Part shown: piece after piece, positions 1-6,956 of the stretch
Layout: each line of letters opens with the position of its first letter
How positions within the stretch are numbered: the stretch's first letter is position 1
Origin: Planctomycetota bacterium
GTDB taxonomy: Bacteria; Planctomycetota; Phycisphaerae; Phycisphaerales; UBA1924
NCBI GenBank assembly: GCA_023432465.1
Contig: JAEYUO010000125.1
Coordinates: 1 to 21,972 of the forward strand
Direction: 5' to 3'
DNA: 21,972 nucleotides
The notes under the pieces: model-generated
The model's database searches: none
Seen by the model: the letters and a program-made list of their open reading frames with translations, nothing else
What the model was told of the DNA's origin: nothing
Position numbers and translations under genes: made by a program

Positions 1-95
<95 letters not shown>

Positions 96-101
96 CCAAG
101 C

Positions 102-150
102 CAAGGCGTCAACATGTCACCCTCCGCGAGGGTGCCGTCTTGACGCCTTG
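102..150. repeat. Long imperfect inverted repeat (hairpin) 3' of the ABC permease gene
   Basis: The outer arms CAAGGCGTCAA (102-112) and TTGACGCCTTG (140-150) are perfectly complementary over 11 bp. The inner arms CACCCTC (118-124) and GAGGGTG (128-134) pair over 7 bp around a CGC loop. Between them CATGT faces CCGTC, which can add an A-U, a U.G and a G-C pair, so the stem is nearly continuous over about 21 pairs. It starts about 49 nt beyond the permease stop codon. There is no T-tract on either side, so it is not a classical intrinsic terminator. It could still end transcription or protect the 3' end of the message, or be a mobile or palindromic repeat unit. Confidence 0.7.
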
Positions 151-198
151 AGTCTGCGAGTTGCTGAAGCCGGGAAGACGCGACGATGCGCAGCGCCC

Positions 199-1647
199 TC
201 ACGCCATGCGGACCCACTTGACCAGGGTGCGCAGGTTCGGCGGCTTGCCATACATCAGGACGCCGACGCGGAAGATCTTCGCGCTGATCCACGCGCAGAA
301 CGCCGCGGTCGCAAGACCGACACCGATCGAGATCCACGTCTGCCAGGCCGGCGGCGGCTCGTTGCTGGTGATGCGGATGACCATGACGAACGGGTTGATG
401 CCCGGCACGAACGACAGGATCTGGGAGAGCATCGAGTTGGGCGCCCGGCTGATGGGCAGCCAGAGGAGCCACGGCGTCATGACGACCAGCATCACCGGCG
501 TCATCAGGGTCTGGGCCTCGCGCAGCTCCGTCACCGCGCTGCCGATCGCGGCGAACATCGACCCGATGATGAAGTACGCGATCAGGAAGAACAGGACCAT
601 GTAGACGATCGCGAACGGATCGACAAGGTGGCCCATGCTGAAGGCGATGAGCGCGGCGATGCCCATGCCCGAATACACCACGAGGATGAAAAGGCCGACG
701 CAGAGCTGACCGGTGATCTTGCCGAGCATGAGCTGCAGCGGCGACACCGCCGACAGGATGACCTCCATTACGCGGCTGCTCTTCTCCTCGATGGTCGTGG
801 TCAGCAGCATCTGACCGCTGGACATGACAGCGATCAGCAGCAGGGCCATGAACGCCGCGGGGATCATCATCTGCAGCGGGCCCGCGCTGCTCTTCTCGCC
901 CTTCTCGGTCATGACGCGGTCCGCCGCGACGGGGCGCTCCAGGAGCCTGCGCACATCGGTCGCACTGAGCCCCGCCCCGGCGAGCTTGGGGTCGGCCATC
1001 ACGCGGGCATCGACAATCGCATCGCCGATGCGGCGGTGGATACGCTCGCGGATCTCAAAGTCCACCTTCTCCGGCCAGAAGGACTGGATCTGCTCGTACC
1101 CCGCGCCGTCGTTCGTGAAGACCGCTTCCCGCGGCACAATCACCAGGCCGATCGTCGGCTCCGGCAGGGTGGGGTTCTTGGCCGCGGCGTGAATGTCGGT
1201 GCGGCCGAGCTCGTCCTTGAGTTTTTGGATGTCCGGCTCGGAGGTGCCTTCGGGAAGCACAAAGACGGAAAGGCGACCGATCTTCGCCAGCGCCTTGTCG
1301 AGTTCACTCTCGACCATGCCCTTGGCCATGGCCTTCTGGGCGGGGTTGACGGGCACCTGCGACATGCCCTGGTCGAGGGCCTTGTTGATGTTCTCCTGAA
1401 TCGCAGCCTTCTCGGCCTCGGCCGCGGCGGGGGAGAAGCGCTCCATGATCCCGCCCGACACAACGCCGGTGCGGTCAACGACGGCCAGCTTGCCGTTGAG
1501 TTGAGGGCCCTTGAGGTTGCGTGTCAGGGCGATGCCGCCGATGGCGACAACCATGATCACGGGCGTCAGGAGCACGCCGATGATGAAGCCCTTGGTCAGG
1601 ACGGTGGAGGCGAACTCGCGCCATGCGATCTGGAGGACCCTGTTCAC
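199..1647 (-). CDS. ABC-2 type transporter permease (NatB-like)
   Basis: Membrane subunit of an ABC exporter of the NatB/ABC-2 family, 482 aa. One N-terminal membrane segment (about residues 17-41) is followed by a large extracytoplasmic domain and then a cluster of about five membrane segments in the C-terminal half. The family hallmark EEKSSRVMEVILSAVSP lies just after the second hydrophobic segment, as in NatB proteins. The start is GTG, overlapping the stop of the upstream ATPase gene as GTGA. An AGGAGGT ribosome site lies 6 nt upstream (plus-strand 1654-1660), so this start is well supported. The two genes are clearly one operon and one transporter. NatAB in Bacillus exports sodium, but the substrate here cannot be read from sequence. 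Confidence 0.9.
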   Translation of the reverse strand: MNRVLQIAWREFASTVLTKGFIIGVLLTPVIMVVAIGGIALTRNLKGPQLNGKLAVVDRTGVVSGGIMERFSPAAAEAEKAAIQENINKALDQGMSQVPVNPAQKAMAKGMVESELDKALAKIGRLSVFVLPEGTSEPDIQKLKDELGRTDIHAAAKNPTLPEPTIGLVIVPREAVFTNDGAGYEQIQSFWPEKVDFEIRERIHRRIGDAIVDARVMADPKLAGAGLSATDVRRLLERPVAADRVMTEKGEKSSAGPLQMMIPAAFMALLLIAVMSSGQMLLTTTIEEKSSRVMEVILSAVSPLQLMLGKITGQLCVGLFILVVYSGMGIAALIAFSMGHLVDPFAIVYMVLFFLIAYFIIGSMFAAIGSAVTELREAQTLMTPVMLVVMTPWLLWLPISRAPNSMLSQILSFVPGINPFVMVIRITSNEPPPAWQTWISIGVGLATAAFCAWISAKIFRVGVLMYGKPPNLRTLVKWVRMA

Positions 1648-2639
1648 TTCCCGACCTCCTCGCCGCCGGTTGCGCCGACAGCGGCACGGAGCTGCTCGGC
1701 GGTTTCGCCGCTCTCCCCGGAGCCGTCAACAAGAGATATGAACACGTCCTCGAGCGTGACGCGTTTGAGCTCGATGCGCCGGACCGGGGCCTCGCGGACG
1801 ATCGACGCCATCACAGCCCGCGGATCGGCGTTGTGTTCCAGGTGGAGCTCGAAGCCCTCGCGGGTCGGATGGATCGAGTCGATCCCGGCGATGGTCTCCA
1901 ACCGAAGCTCCGCCGCGGCCGTGCCATTCCCGTTGCTCGCCGGCTCGACGATGATGGTGCGGGGGTCGAAGCGGTTGCGGATCTCGCCGAGCGTCGCATC
2001 GAGCACCTTCACGCCGTGGTGGATCATGAAGACGCGGTCGCAGAGCTGCTCGGCCTCGTACATCGCGTGTGTGGAGAAGATGATCGTGCGGCCGGCGCGG
2101 TGCTGCTCATCGATGAGCGTGCGCATGAGCCGGCGGTTGACGGGATCGAGGCCGGAGAAGACCTCGTCGAGGATGAGCAGGTCGGGCTCGTGGATGACCG
2201 CCGCGACAAACTGGACCTTCTGCTGCATGCCCTTGGAGAGCTCTTCGCACCGCTTCTTGGCGCTCTCGGCCAGACCCATGCGTTCCAGCCAGCCATGCAC
2301 CTTGCGATGGAGCATCGCGCCGCCGTCCTCGCCCTTGAGGCGGCCCATGTAGGTGAGGAACGCGGCGACCTTCATCTTGCGGTAGACCCCGCGCTCTTCG
2401 GGGAGGTACCCGATGCGGTCCTTGCTTTTGTCGGCGGAGGGCTGGCCGAGGACGGAGAGCTCGCCCGAGTCCGGAAAGATGATCGACATGATCATTCGGA
2501 TCGTGGTGGTCTTGCCCGCGCCGTTGGGGCCGATGAAGCCGCAGAGCGAGCCCGTGGGCACGACGAGATCAAGATCGCGGACGGCGACCTTGGGCCCGAA
2601 GGTCTTGGTGAGTCCCTTGATGGTGACGGCGTTGGACAT
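1644..2639 (-). CDS. ABC transporter ATP-binding protein (NatA-like)
   Basis: Nucleotide-binding subunit of the exporter, 331 aa. Visible motifs are Walker A GPNGAGKTT (residues 37-45), the ABC signature LSKGMQQ (134-140), Walker B LLILDE (154-159) followed by the D-loop SGLD, and the switch histidine in STHAM (191). After about residue 220 there is a C-terminal accessory domain of the kind seen in NatA/DUF4162 exporter ATPases, ending in a VTLEDVFISLV segment typical of that tail. It would hydrolyse ATP on the cytoplasmic face to drive the permease encoded next. Its stop codon overlaps the permease start by 4 bp. The ATG at 2639 has only a weak ribosome site. The preceding spacer, shared with the divergent prfA, carries heptad repeats. 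Confidence 0.93.
   Translation of the reverse strand: MSNAVTIKGLTKTFGPKVAVRDLDLVVPTGSLCGFIGPNGAGKTTTIRMIMSIIFPDSGELSVLGQPSADKSKDRIGYLPEERGVYRKMKVAAFLTYMGRLKGEDGGAMLHRKVHGWLERMGLAESAKKRCEELSKGMQQKVQFVAAVIHEPDLLILDEVFSGLDPVNRRLMRTLIDEQHRAGRTIIFSTHAMYEAEQLCDRVFMIHHGVKVLDATLGEIRNRFDPRTIIVEPASNGNGTAAAELRLETIAGIDSIHPTREGFELHLEHNADPRAVMASIVREAPVRRIELKRVTLEDVFISLVDGSGESGETAEQLRAAVGATGGEEVGK
1654..1660 (-). promoter_or_regulatory. Shine-Dalgarno site for the ABC permease
   Basis: AGGAGGT on the minus strand, 6 nt before the GTG at 1647, inside the end of the ATPase gene. It decides the GTG start and supports translation of the overlapping second gene. Confidence 0.75.
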
Positions 2640-2662
2640 GGGGAGTGAAGGCTAGGGGGAGC

Positions 2663-2697
2663 GGATGTGGGAAGTCGGATGTGGGATGTGGGATGTG
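2663..2697. repeat. GGATGTG heptamer copies
   Basis: The heptamer GGATGTG occurs at 2663-2669, 2677-2683, 2684-2690 and 2691-2697. The last three are contiguous, and the first is 14 bp before the second, so all share one 7-bp phase. It is a different unit from the heptads that follow. Confidence 0.75.
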
Positions 2698-2708
2698 AGG
2701 AGACTAGT

Positions 2709-2729
2709 CCTGAGTGCTCGGTCCTGAGT
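2709..2729. repeat. Inverted heptad cluster (3 units)
   Basis: CCTGAGT (2709-2715), GCTCGGT (2716-2722) and CCTGAGT (2723-2729) are contiguous 7-mers. Units 1 and 3 are exact reverse complements of the ACTCAGG unit in the array 30 bp to the right, so the two clusters can pair as a hairpin. Confidence 0.8.
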
Positions 2730-2759
2730 CCTCTGGCCGCGTGTCTGTTCCCGGTCCCA

Positions 2760-2815
2760 ACTCAGGACTCAGGACTCAGGACGCAGGACTGAGGACCAAG
2801 GACCAAGGACCAAGG
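2760..2815. repeat. Heptanucleotide tandem array (8 units)
   Basis: Eight contiguous 7-bp units, consensus ACYNAGG: ACTCAGG three times, then ACGCAGG, ACTGAGG, and ACCAAGG three times, ending 37 bp before prfA. Identical neighbours with graded changes suggest expansion by slippage. Such heptamer arrays resemble the short tandemly repeated repetitive sequences described in cyanobacteria. The resemblance is in form only. Confidence 0.88.
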
Positions 2816-2852
2816 ACTTTTCGCATTCCGACTTCAACATCTACCATCGGCC

Positions 2853-3959
2853 ATGCCCGCCACCTCCCTTCCCCCGGCTCTGTTTGCTCGCCTCGATGAG
2901 CTGTCCAAGCAGCTCGACGAGATGGATGCGAAGATGGGCGATCCGGACTTTGTGACCGATCACAAGGCCGTGCGGGAACTGTCGATCAAGAAGGCCGCGA
3001 TCGAGGGGATGGTGGGGGACTACCGCACGTACAAGTCTTTGGTGAAGGAGGCGGAGGAGTTGCGGGGTGTGGTGGCGGGGGGTGGTGGCGGCGGGGGGGA
3101 TCGAGAGCTTGTCGAGTTGGCCCGGGCGGAGCTTCCGGAAGTGGAGGCGCGGGCGGAGGCGCTGATCGACCGGATCAAATCGGCCCTTGTGAACGCGGAT
3201 GACCGGGCCGTCGGGTCGGTGATGCTGGAGATCCGGGCTGGTACCGGGGGCGATGAGGCGTGCCTGTGGGCGCGGGACCTGATGGAGATGTACCAGAAAT
3301 ACGCCGCGAAGAAGGGGTGGGCATTCGAGGTGATGGAACTGACGCCGGAGCCGGGCGTGGGGGGCATTCGCGCGGCGGTGATCAATGTTCGCGGCGAGGG
3401 CGTGTGGAGCGAGCTTGCGTTCGAGGCGGGGGTGCACTCGGTGAAGCGCGTGCCGGCCACGGAGGCGCAGGGGCGGATTCATACTTCGACGGCGACGGTG
3501 GCGACACTGCCCGAGCCCGAAGAGGTGCAGGTGAAGATCGACTGGGCGAACGATGTGTACGAGGATGTCACGACCTCGCAGGGCCCGGGCGGGCAGAACG
3601 TGAACAAGGTCGCCACGGCGGTGAAGCTGGTGCACAAGCCGACCGGGATCGAAGTGAAGATGCAGGAGAGCAAGAGCCAGCAGCAGAACCGCGCGGCGGG
3701 GCGGCGGCTGCTGATGGCGCGGGTGTATGAACTGGAACTGCGGAAGGCGCACGAGGCGCGGTCCAGCGCGAGGCGCGATCAGATCGGCAGCGGGGAGCGG
3801 AGCGAGAAGATCCGCACGTACCGCTTCAAGGATGGGATCGTGGCCGATGAACGACTGCCGGGCGAGTACCCGGTGCGGGAGATCGTCGCGGGGGATATGG
3901 GGAAGCTGTTCAAGGACCTCATGGAGCAGGAGACGACGAGGCGGCTGGGGGAGTTGTGA
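2853..3959 (+). CDS. prfA: Peptide chain release factor 1
   Basis: Class I release factor, 368 aa, that ends translation at UAA and UAG. The anticodon-like tripeptide is PAT (residues 201-203, in KRVPATEAQGR), which marks RF1 rather than RF2 (SPF). The catalytic GGQ is at 246-248 inside SQGPGGQNVNKV. The conserved RAGTGGDEA motif is at 128-136. Length is usual for the family. An unusual run of seven glycines (76-82), encoded by G-rich DNA, sits in a loop of the N-terminal helical domain. The ATG at 2853 has no clear Shine-Dalgarno sequence. prmC, which methylates the GGQ glutamine and often follows prfA, is not the next gene. The next gene is a small membrane protein on the same strand. Confidence 0.97.
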   Translation: MPATSLPPALFARLDELSKQLDEMDAKMGDPDFVTDHKAVRELSIKKAAIEGMVGDYRTYKSLVKEAEELRGVVAGGGGGGGDRELVELARAELPEVEARAEALIDRIKSALVNADDRAVGSVMLEIRAGTGGDEACLWARDLMEMYQKYAAKKGWAFEVMELTPEPGVGGIRAAVINVRGEGVWSELAFEAGVHSVKRVPATEAQGRIHTSTATVATLPEPEEVQVKIDWANDVYEDVTTSQGPGGQNVNKVATAVKLVHKPTGIEVKMQESKSQQQNRAAGRRLLMARVYELELRKAHEARSSARRDQIGSGERSEKIRTYRFKDGIVADERLPGEYPVREIVAGDMGKLFKDLMEQETTRRLGEL

Positions 3960-4043
3960 GGATGATGGGGGGAGGAAGCGAAGAAGTACGCGGTGTGGCG
4001 TGTCCGCACCGCCGGTGCCGGGCACCCGGCCAGCCTGGATCGC

Positions 4044-4047
4044 GGAG
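4044..4047 (+). promoter_or_regulatory. Shine-Dalgarno site for zinc-ribbon protein
   Basis: GGAG 8 nt before the ATG at 4056. It is the best-spaced site among the possible starts (GTG 3993, ATG 4056, ATG 4116) of the following gene. Confidence 0.4.
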
Positions 4048-4055
4048 CGGATGTG

Positions 4056-4574
4056 ATGAGGATGCGCCGGTGTGCGAGGACGGTCGTTCGATGGCGAAGG
4101 CGCCTTTGGCCGCGCATGAACGTCCGGCTTGCGCCCAAGTGCCAGAAGTGCGGCTATTCGCTGGCGGGGCTGGCAGGGCGCGGTGTCGAGCGATGCCCAG
4201 AGTGCGGACTGCGACTTCATCGCCACGAGTTCTGCGGGCTGTACCGCATCCGAGGCCGGACGGCGTGGTTGGTATCGGCTTGCGGACCGGTCCTGGTCGT
4301 CTTCGCACCGCTGCTGTTCCTCGTACGTGCGGGGGCATCTGCTCCGGGCGCTGCTCTCGACACGCGAATCGTGATGGCGCTCAGCACGCTGCTCATCGTT
4401 GCGGCGGCGAGCGCTGCGATGGTGGTCGCACTGGCACGTCAGGCCTCTGAAGGCAAGCCATTTCTGATTCGAGGCACCAACTGGCAGGGAGCGATGATGA
4501 GCATCGCTGTGCTGGGAGTGATGCTCGCGGTCATGCTGATCGTGGTCATCTCCAGCGAATCGGGGAGGCCGTAG
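4056..4574 (+). CDS. Zinc-ribbon integral membrane protein, function unknown
   Basis: Protein of 172 aa from the chosen ATG. A two-CxxC zinc ribbon lies near the N-terminus: Cys29 and Cys32 in CQKCGYSL, Cys47 and Cys50 in CPEC. Three hydrophobic segments follow (about residues 70-91, 104-127 and 147-166). The CxxCGYxLxGL...RCPECG pattern recurs in many uncharacterised planctomycete membrane proteins. The function is unknown to me. Start choice is uncertain: ATG 4056 has GGAG at 8 nt, while ATG 4116 (152 aa) starts right before the ribbon and would remove a very arginine-rich N-terminus. The gene follows prfA on the same strand and may be cotranscribed. Confidence 0.7.
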   Translation: MRMRRCARTVVRWRRRLWPRMNVRLAPKCQKCGYSLAGLAGRGVERCPECGLRLHRHEFCGLYRIRGRTAWLVSACGPVLVVFAPLLFLVRAGASAPGAALDTRIVMALSTLLIVAAASAAMVVALARQASEGKPFLIRGTNWQGAMMSIAVLGVMLAVMLIVVISSESGRP

Positions 4575-4623
4575 CCCCGAGCGGGATCCGTGAGCGCTTC
4601 CTCGAACTTCCTCAACCACTGCT

Positions 4624-4710
4624 GCAAAGACGCACGGCCCTGAGGACATCTGCTTGCTGTCCAAGGGGCGGGCGAAGAGGCACAGAGCCTTCGGCCGGTT
4701 CGGGAAGCCA
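4624..4710 (+). ncRNA. Putative structured 5' leader of the dockerin-protein gene
   Basis: The spacer before the secreted protein gene can fold into successive hairpins. First, GCCC and GGGC enclose a UGA/AAG internal loop and a GGACA/UGUCC stem with a 9-nt loop. Next, a bulged hairpin pairs GGCGAAG...GC with GC...CUUCGGCC. Last, a short GGUU/AGCC hairpin ends just before the AGGAG ribosome site. Elements this ordered so close to a start codon may form a riboswitch, a thermosensor or merely stable GC-rich RNA. It does not match the conserved core of c-di-GMP-I or cobalamin riboswitches as I know them. Confidence 0.3.
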
Positions 4711-4712
4711 CC

Positions 4713-4717
4713 AGGAG
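4713..4717 (+). promoter_or_regulatory. Shine-Dalgarno site for the dockerin protein
   Basis: AGGAG with 7 nt before the ATG at 4725. It fixes the start of the secreted protein immediately upstream of its signal peptide. Confidence 0.7.
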
Positions 4718-4724
4718 TTCTCGC

Positions 4725-6077
4725 ATGAAGCGTCAGAGTTGTGCAGCACTTGTTGCCCTTGCGGGGCTTGCCTCCACATGCATCGCGGGAGGGTCGCGGA
4801 CGGTGCTCGATGTCGCCCCGCTGCCGGGGCTGGCCGGGTCGCCCAGTTGGGTCCTCATGCCGGAGTTCATCAACACCCGTGGCGATGTGGCCGGGCAGGC
4901 TGCGCCGGGCCATTACCACGCCGCGAGGTGGACAGCGTCGGGCGGGCTGGAAGACCTGCACCCGGGCGCGGGAGTGAACGCGAGCTGGGTCAAGGGGATG
5001 AACGACATGGGAGCGGTGGTGGGCGATGCCTGCATCCCGCCGCCGGGCGGCAACGGGGCGTGCGGTGTGTACCTGTTCCGCAACACTCCCGGCATTGGCA
5101 GCGAGCAGATCGATCTCTCGCAGTCGGGTGTCCGCGGCGAGGGTTCGGTGTGGCCGATGAAAATCAACAACAAGGGCACGGTCGCGCTGGGGTTCTGGAC
5201 CTCGGTGATGCAGGGCGGCGGGCGCCACGCCATGCTGTACAGCGACACGTTGGGGTGGATGAATGTCGGCGATGCGCTGCCGCCGGGCGAGATCGACGAC
5301 ACCATGCTGCTCGACCTGAACAACGCCGAGCAGGTGCTCGTGCGTGCGGGTTGGAATCGCCCGACCTATCGCTGGTCACCCGGCGCGGAGCCGGTGATGA
5401 TCATCGATCTGCCGCTGCATGCGGCTTCGGATCTGAACGATGCGGGTCAGGTTGCCGGTGGGGCGGAGTTCGCCGCGGGGTATGGGGCGTTCCGATACAG
5501 AGACGGGGCGGGTGTGGAGATGCTCGACCCGAGTGGCGCATTTGCCGACTCGCACGGCCACTACATCAATGAAGCCGGGATGGTGGCGGGCACATGGGAA
5601 GGCGGCCTGTTCATCTTCACCGATGACGGCGGGATGCAGGACCTCGGGGTGGATGGGTTCGTGGCGATCAAGGGGTTCAACGATCGCGGCGATCTGACGA
5701 TCCAGAAGCACGATCCGCACACCTACGAGGGCAAGCCGATGCTCAAGCTCTTCGGCGAGCCCGCGGTCGAGCTTCAGGACTTCATCGACCCCGAGCGTGA
5801 CGAGTTCATCGTGTCGCACGTCAGCCCCATCAACGACCGTCGGCAGTTTGCGGTTTCGGGCACACGTGCGGTCGCGCCGTTTGAGCAGGTCGCCTTCCTG
5901 GTGCAGGCTCGCTGCGCGGCGGATTACGACGCGGATGGAATCGCAGGTGTGCCGGACATCTTCGCTTTCCTGGCGGACTGGTTCGGCGCGGGCACCAAGG
6001 CGGATGTCAACCGCGATGCTGAGTTGGACGTCGCCGACATCTTCGCGTTCCTGTCGGCGTGGTTCGCCGGCTGCTGA
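4725..6077 (+). CDS. Secreted HAF-repeat protein with C-terminal GC-type dockerin-like domain
   Basis: Protein of 450 aa with an N-terminal signal peptide (about residues 1-21, ending CIAGG). The body carries about eight imperfect repeats with a core like [IL]NDxGxVxG: residues 48-57, 91-100, 147-156, 198-207, 237-246, 280-290, 318-326 and 368-379. This is the pattern of the HAF family of extracellular repeats, probably a beta-propeller. The C-terminus has two calcium-loop-like segments: D400, D402 and D404 before DIFAFLADWF, then D427, N429 and D431 before DIFAFLSAWF. It ends in Gly449-Cys450, with another Cys at 397. This matches the GC-type dockerin tail of Phycisphaerae surface proteins. 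It is probably exported and held at the cell surface. No enzymatic motif is visible. A strong terminator follows 54 bp downstream. Confidence 0.85.
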   Translation: MKRQSCAALVALAGLASTCIAGGSRTVLDVAPLPGLAGSPSWVLMPEFINTRGDVAGQAAPGHYHAARWTASGGLEDLHPGAGVNASWVKGMNDMGAVVGDACIPPPGGNGACGVYLFRNTPGIGSEQIDLSQSGVRGEGSVWPMKINNKGTVALGFWTSVMQGGGRHAMLYSDTLGWMNVGDALPPGEIDDTMLLDLNNAEQVLVRAGWNRPTYRWSPGAEPVMIIDLPLHAASDLNDAGQVAGGAEFAAGYGAFRYRDGAGVEMLDPSGAFADSHGHYINEAGMVAGTWEGGLFIFTDDGGMQDLGVDGFVAIKGFNDRGDLTIQKHDPHTYEGKPMLKLFGEPAVELQDFIDPERDEFIVSHVSPINDRRQFAVSGTRAVAPFEQVAFLVQARCAADYDADGIAGVPDIFAFLADWFGAGTKADVNRDAELDVADIFAFLSAWFAGC

Positions 6078-6130
6078 TCCGCACCCTTCGACACGGACAC
6101 CTCCGTTTCTTCCGGCCTTCCCACACCGGC

Positions 6131-6170
6131 GCACGGGCCCGCGGCATGTTCCGCGGGCTCGTGCCGTTTT
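6131..6170 (+). terminator. Intrinsic terminator after the dockerin-protein gene
   Basis: A 14-bp stem with one G.U pair, arms 6131-6144 and 6151-6164 around a 6-nt CATGTT loop, followed by CG and four T. It lies 54 nt after the stop codon and separates this gene from the convergent plsC. Confidence 0.85.
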
Positions 6171-6198
6171 GCAGGCAGGGGGTACGGAGTTTTGTCTG

Positions 6199-6951
6199 TC
6201 AGCGCTCCTCGCCGAGCCGTTGCCGCAACTCTTCCCGCAACGATTGAACCTCGGTTCGGAGTCGCTCGAGCCCCTTGTCAGGGCCGAGCGCCTTGAGCTC
6301 CGCATACGGGATCGGCTTTCCGAACGCCACGCCGATGCGGTGTCCGAACAGCTTTGGAAAGTGGTTCTGCTTTGGCCACGAGTCGAACGCGCCCTCGATC
6401 GCCGCGGGCATGACATCGACTTTCGCACGCGACAGAAGCACCCACGCGCCCCGCTTGAACTCTTTGATCTCCCCATCGGGCGAGCGGCTGCCCTCGGGAA
6501 AGATCAACGTCAGCCGACCCTTCTTCAGTTCGGCGATCGCGGTCCGGATCGCGCCCGCATCGCCCTCATCTTCCTTGATCGGGATCGAGCCCAGCCCGAG
6601 CAGCAGTTGCTTCAGTCCCGGGACTTTGAAAAGTCCCTCACGGGCGATCGACGCCATGTTCCGCGTGCGGAATGCGATTCCCAGCACCGGCGGATCCCAG
6701 TGCGATTGATGATTCGCGACGACCAGCAGGCCGCCCGACCCCGCCGGCGGCAGGTTCGCGGAGCCAAAGAACCGCAGGCGATACACGAGCGTCACGACGA
6801 TCAGCACGACCCAGTAACAGAATCGGTAGAACACGACCTGCCACAGCGGCTCGGTCGGGTCGAACCGCCGGAACCACGCCGTCGGCGAGCGGAGAAAGGA
6901 AGGCGTCGAGAACGCCGTCGCGGCCGAGTTCGCTGAAGAGGAAGCATCCAT
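6199..6951 (-). CDS. plsC: 1-acyl-sn-glycerol-3-phosphate acyltransferase (PlsC family)
   Basis: Membrane-associated acyltransferase of 250 aa that would transfer an acyl chain to lysophosphatidic acid to make phosphatidic acid. The catalytic NHQSHWD box (H81 and D86, HX4D) and the glycerol-phosphate-binding FPEGSRS motif (151-157) are both intact. One hydrophobic segment (about residues 38-57) precedes the catalytic domain. The gene starts 5 bp after the cmk stop codon, so the two are cotranscribed. cmk-plsC pairing recurs in several bacterial groups and links CMP recycling with phospholipid synthesis. Exact substrate preference within the PlsC family cannot be told from sequence. Confidence 0.92.
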   Translation of the reverse strand: MDASSSANSAATAFSTPSFLRSPTAWFRRFDPTEPLWQVVFYRFCYWVVLIVVTLVYRLRFFGSANLPPAGSGGLLVVANHQSHWDPPVLGIAFRTRNMASIAREGLFKVPGLKQLLLGLGSIPIKEDEGDAGAIRTAIAELKKGRLTLIFPEGSRSPDGEIKEFKRGAWVLLSRAKVDVMPAAIEGAFDSWPKQNHFPKLFGHRIGVAFGKPIPYAELKALGPDKGLERLRTEVQSLREELRQRLGEER

Positions 6952-6956
6952 CGGCG

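Noticed and set aside
148..2352. Open frame of 734 codons antisense to the ABC genes
   Set aside because: It spans two real genes on the other strand and has no recognisable domain.
2760..2815. Possible CRISPR array
   Set aside because: The units are 7 bp and directly abutting, with no spacers and no cas genes nearby.
4624..4710. c-di-GMP-I (GEMM) riboswitch
   Set aside because: ACGCAC and a GCACAGAGCC stretch look superficially similar, but the conserved core around GCAAAGCC and the tetraloop-receptor layout are absent.
2841..5228. Open frame of 795 codons antisense to prfA and its neighbours
   Set aside because: It crosses three unrelated plus-strand genes and the leader. The composition is His/Arg/Pro-rich and nothing resembles a protein family.
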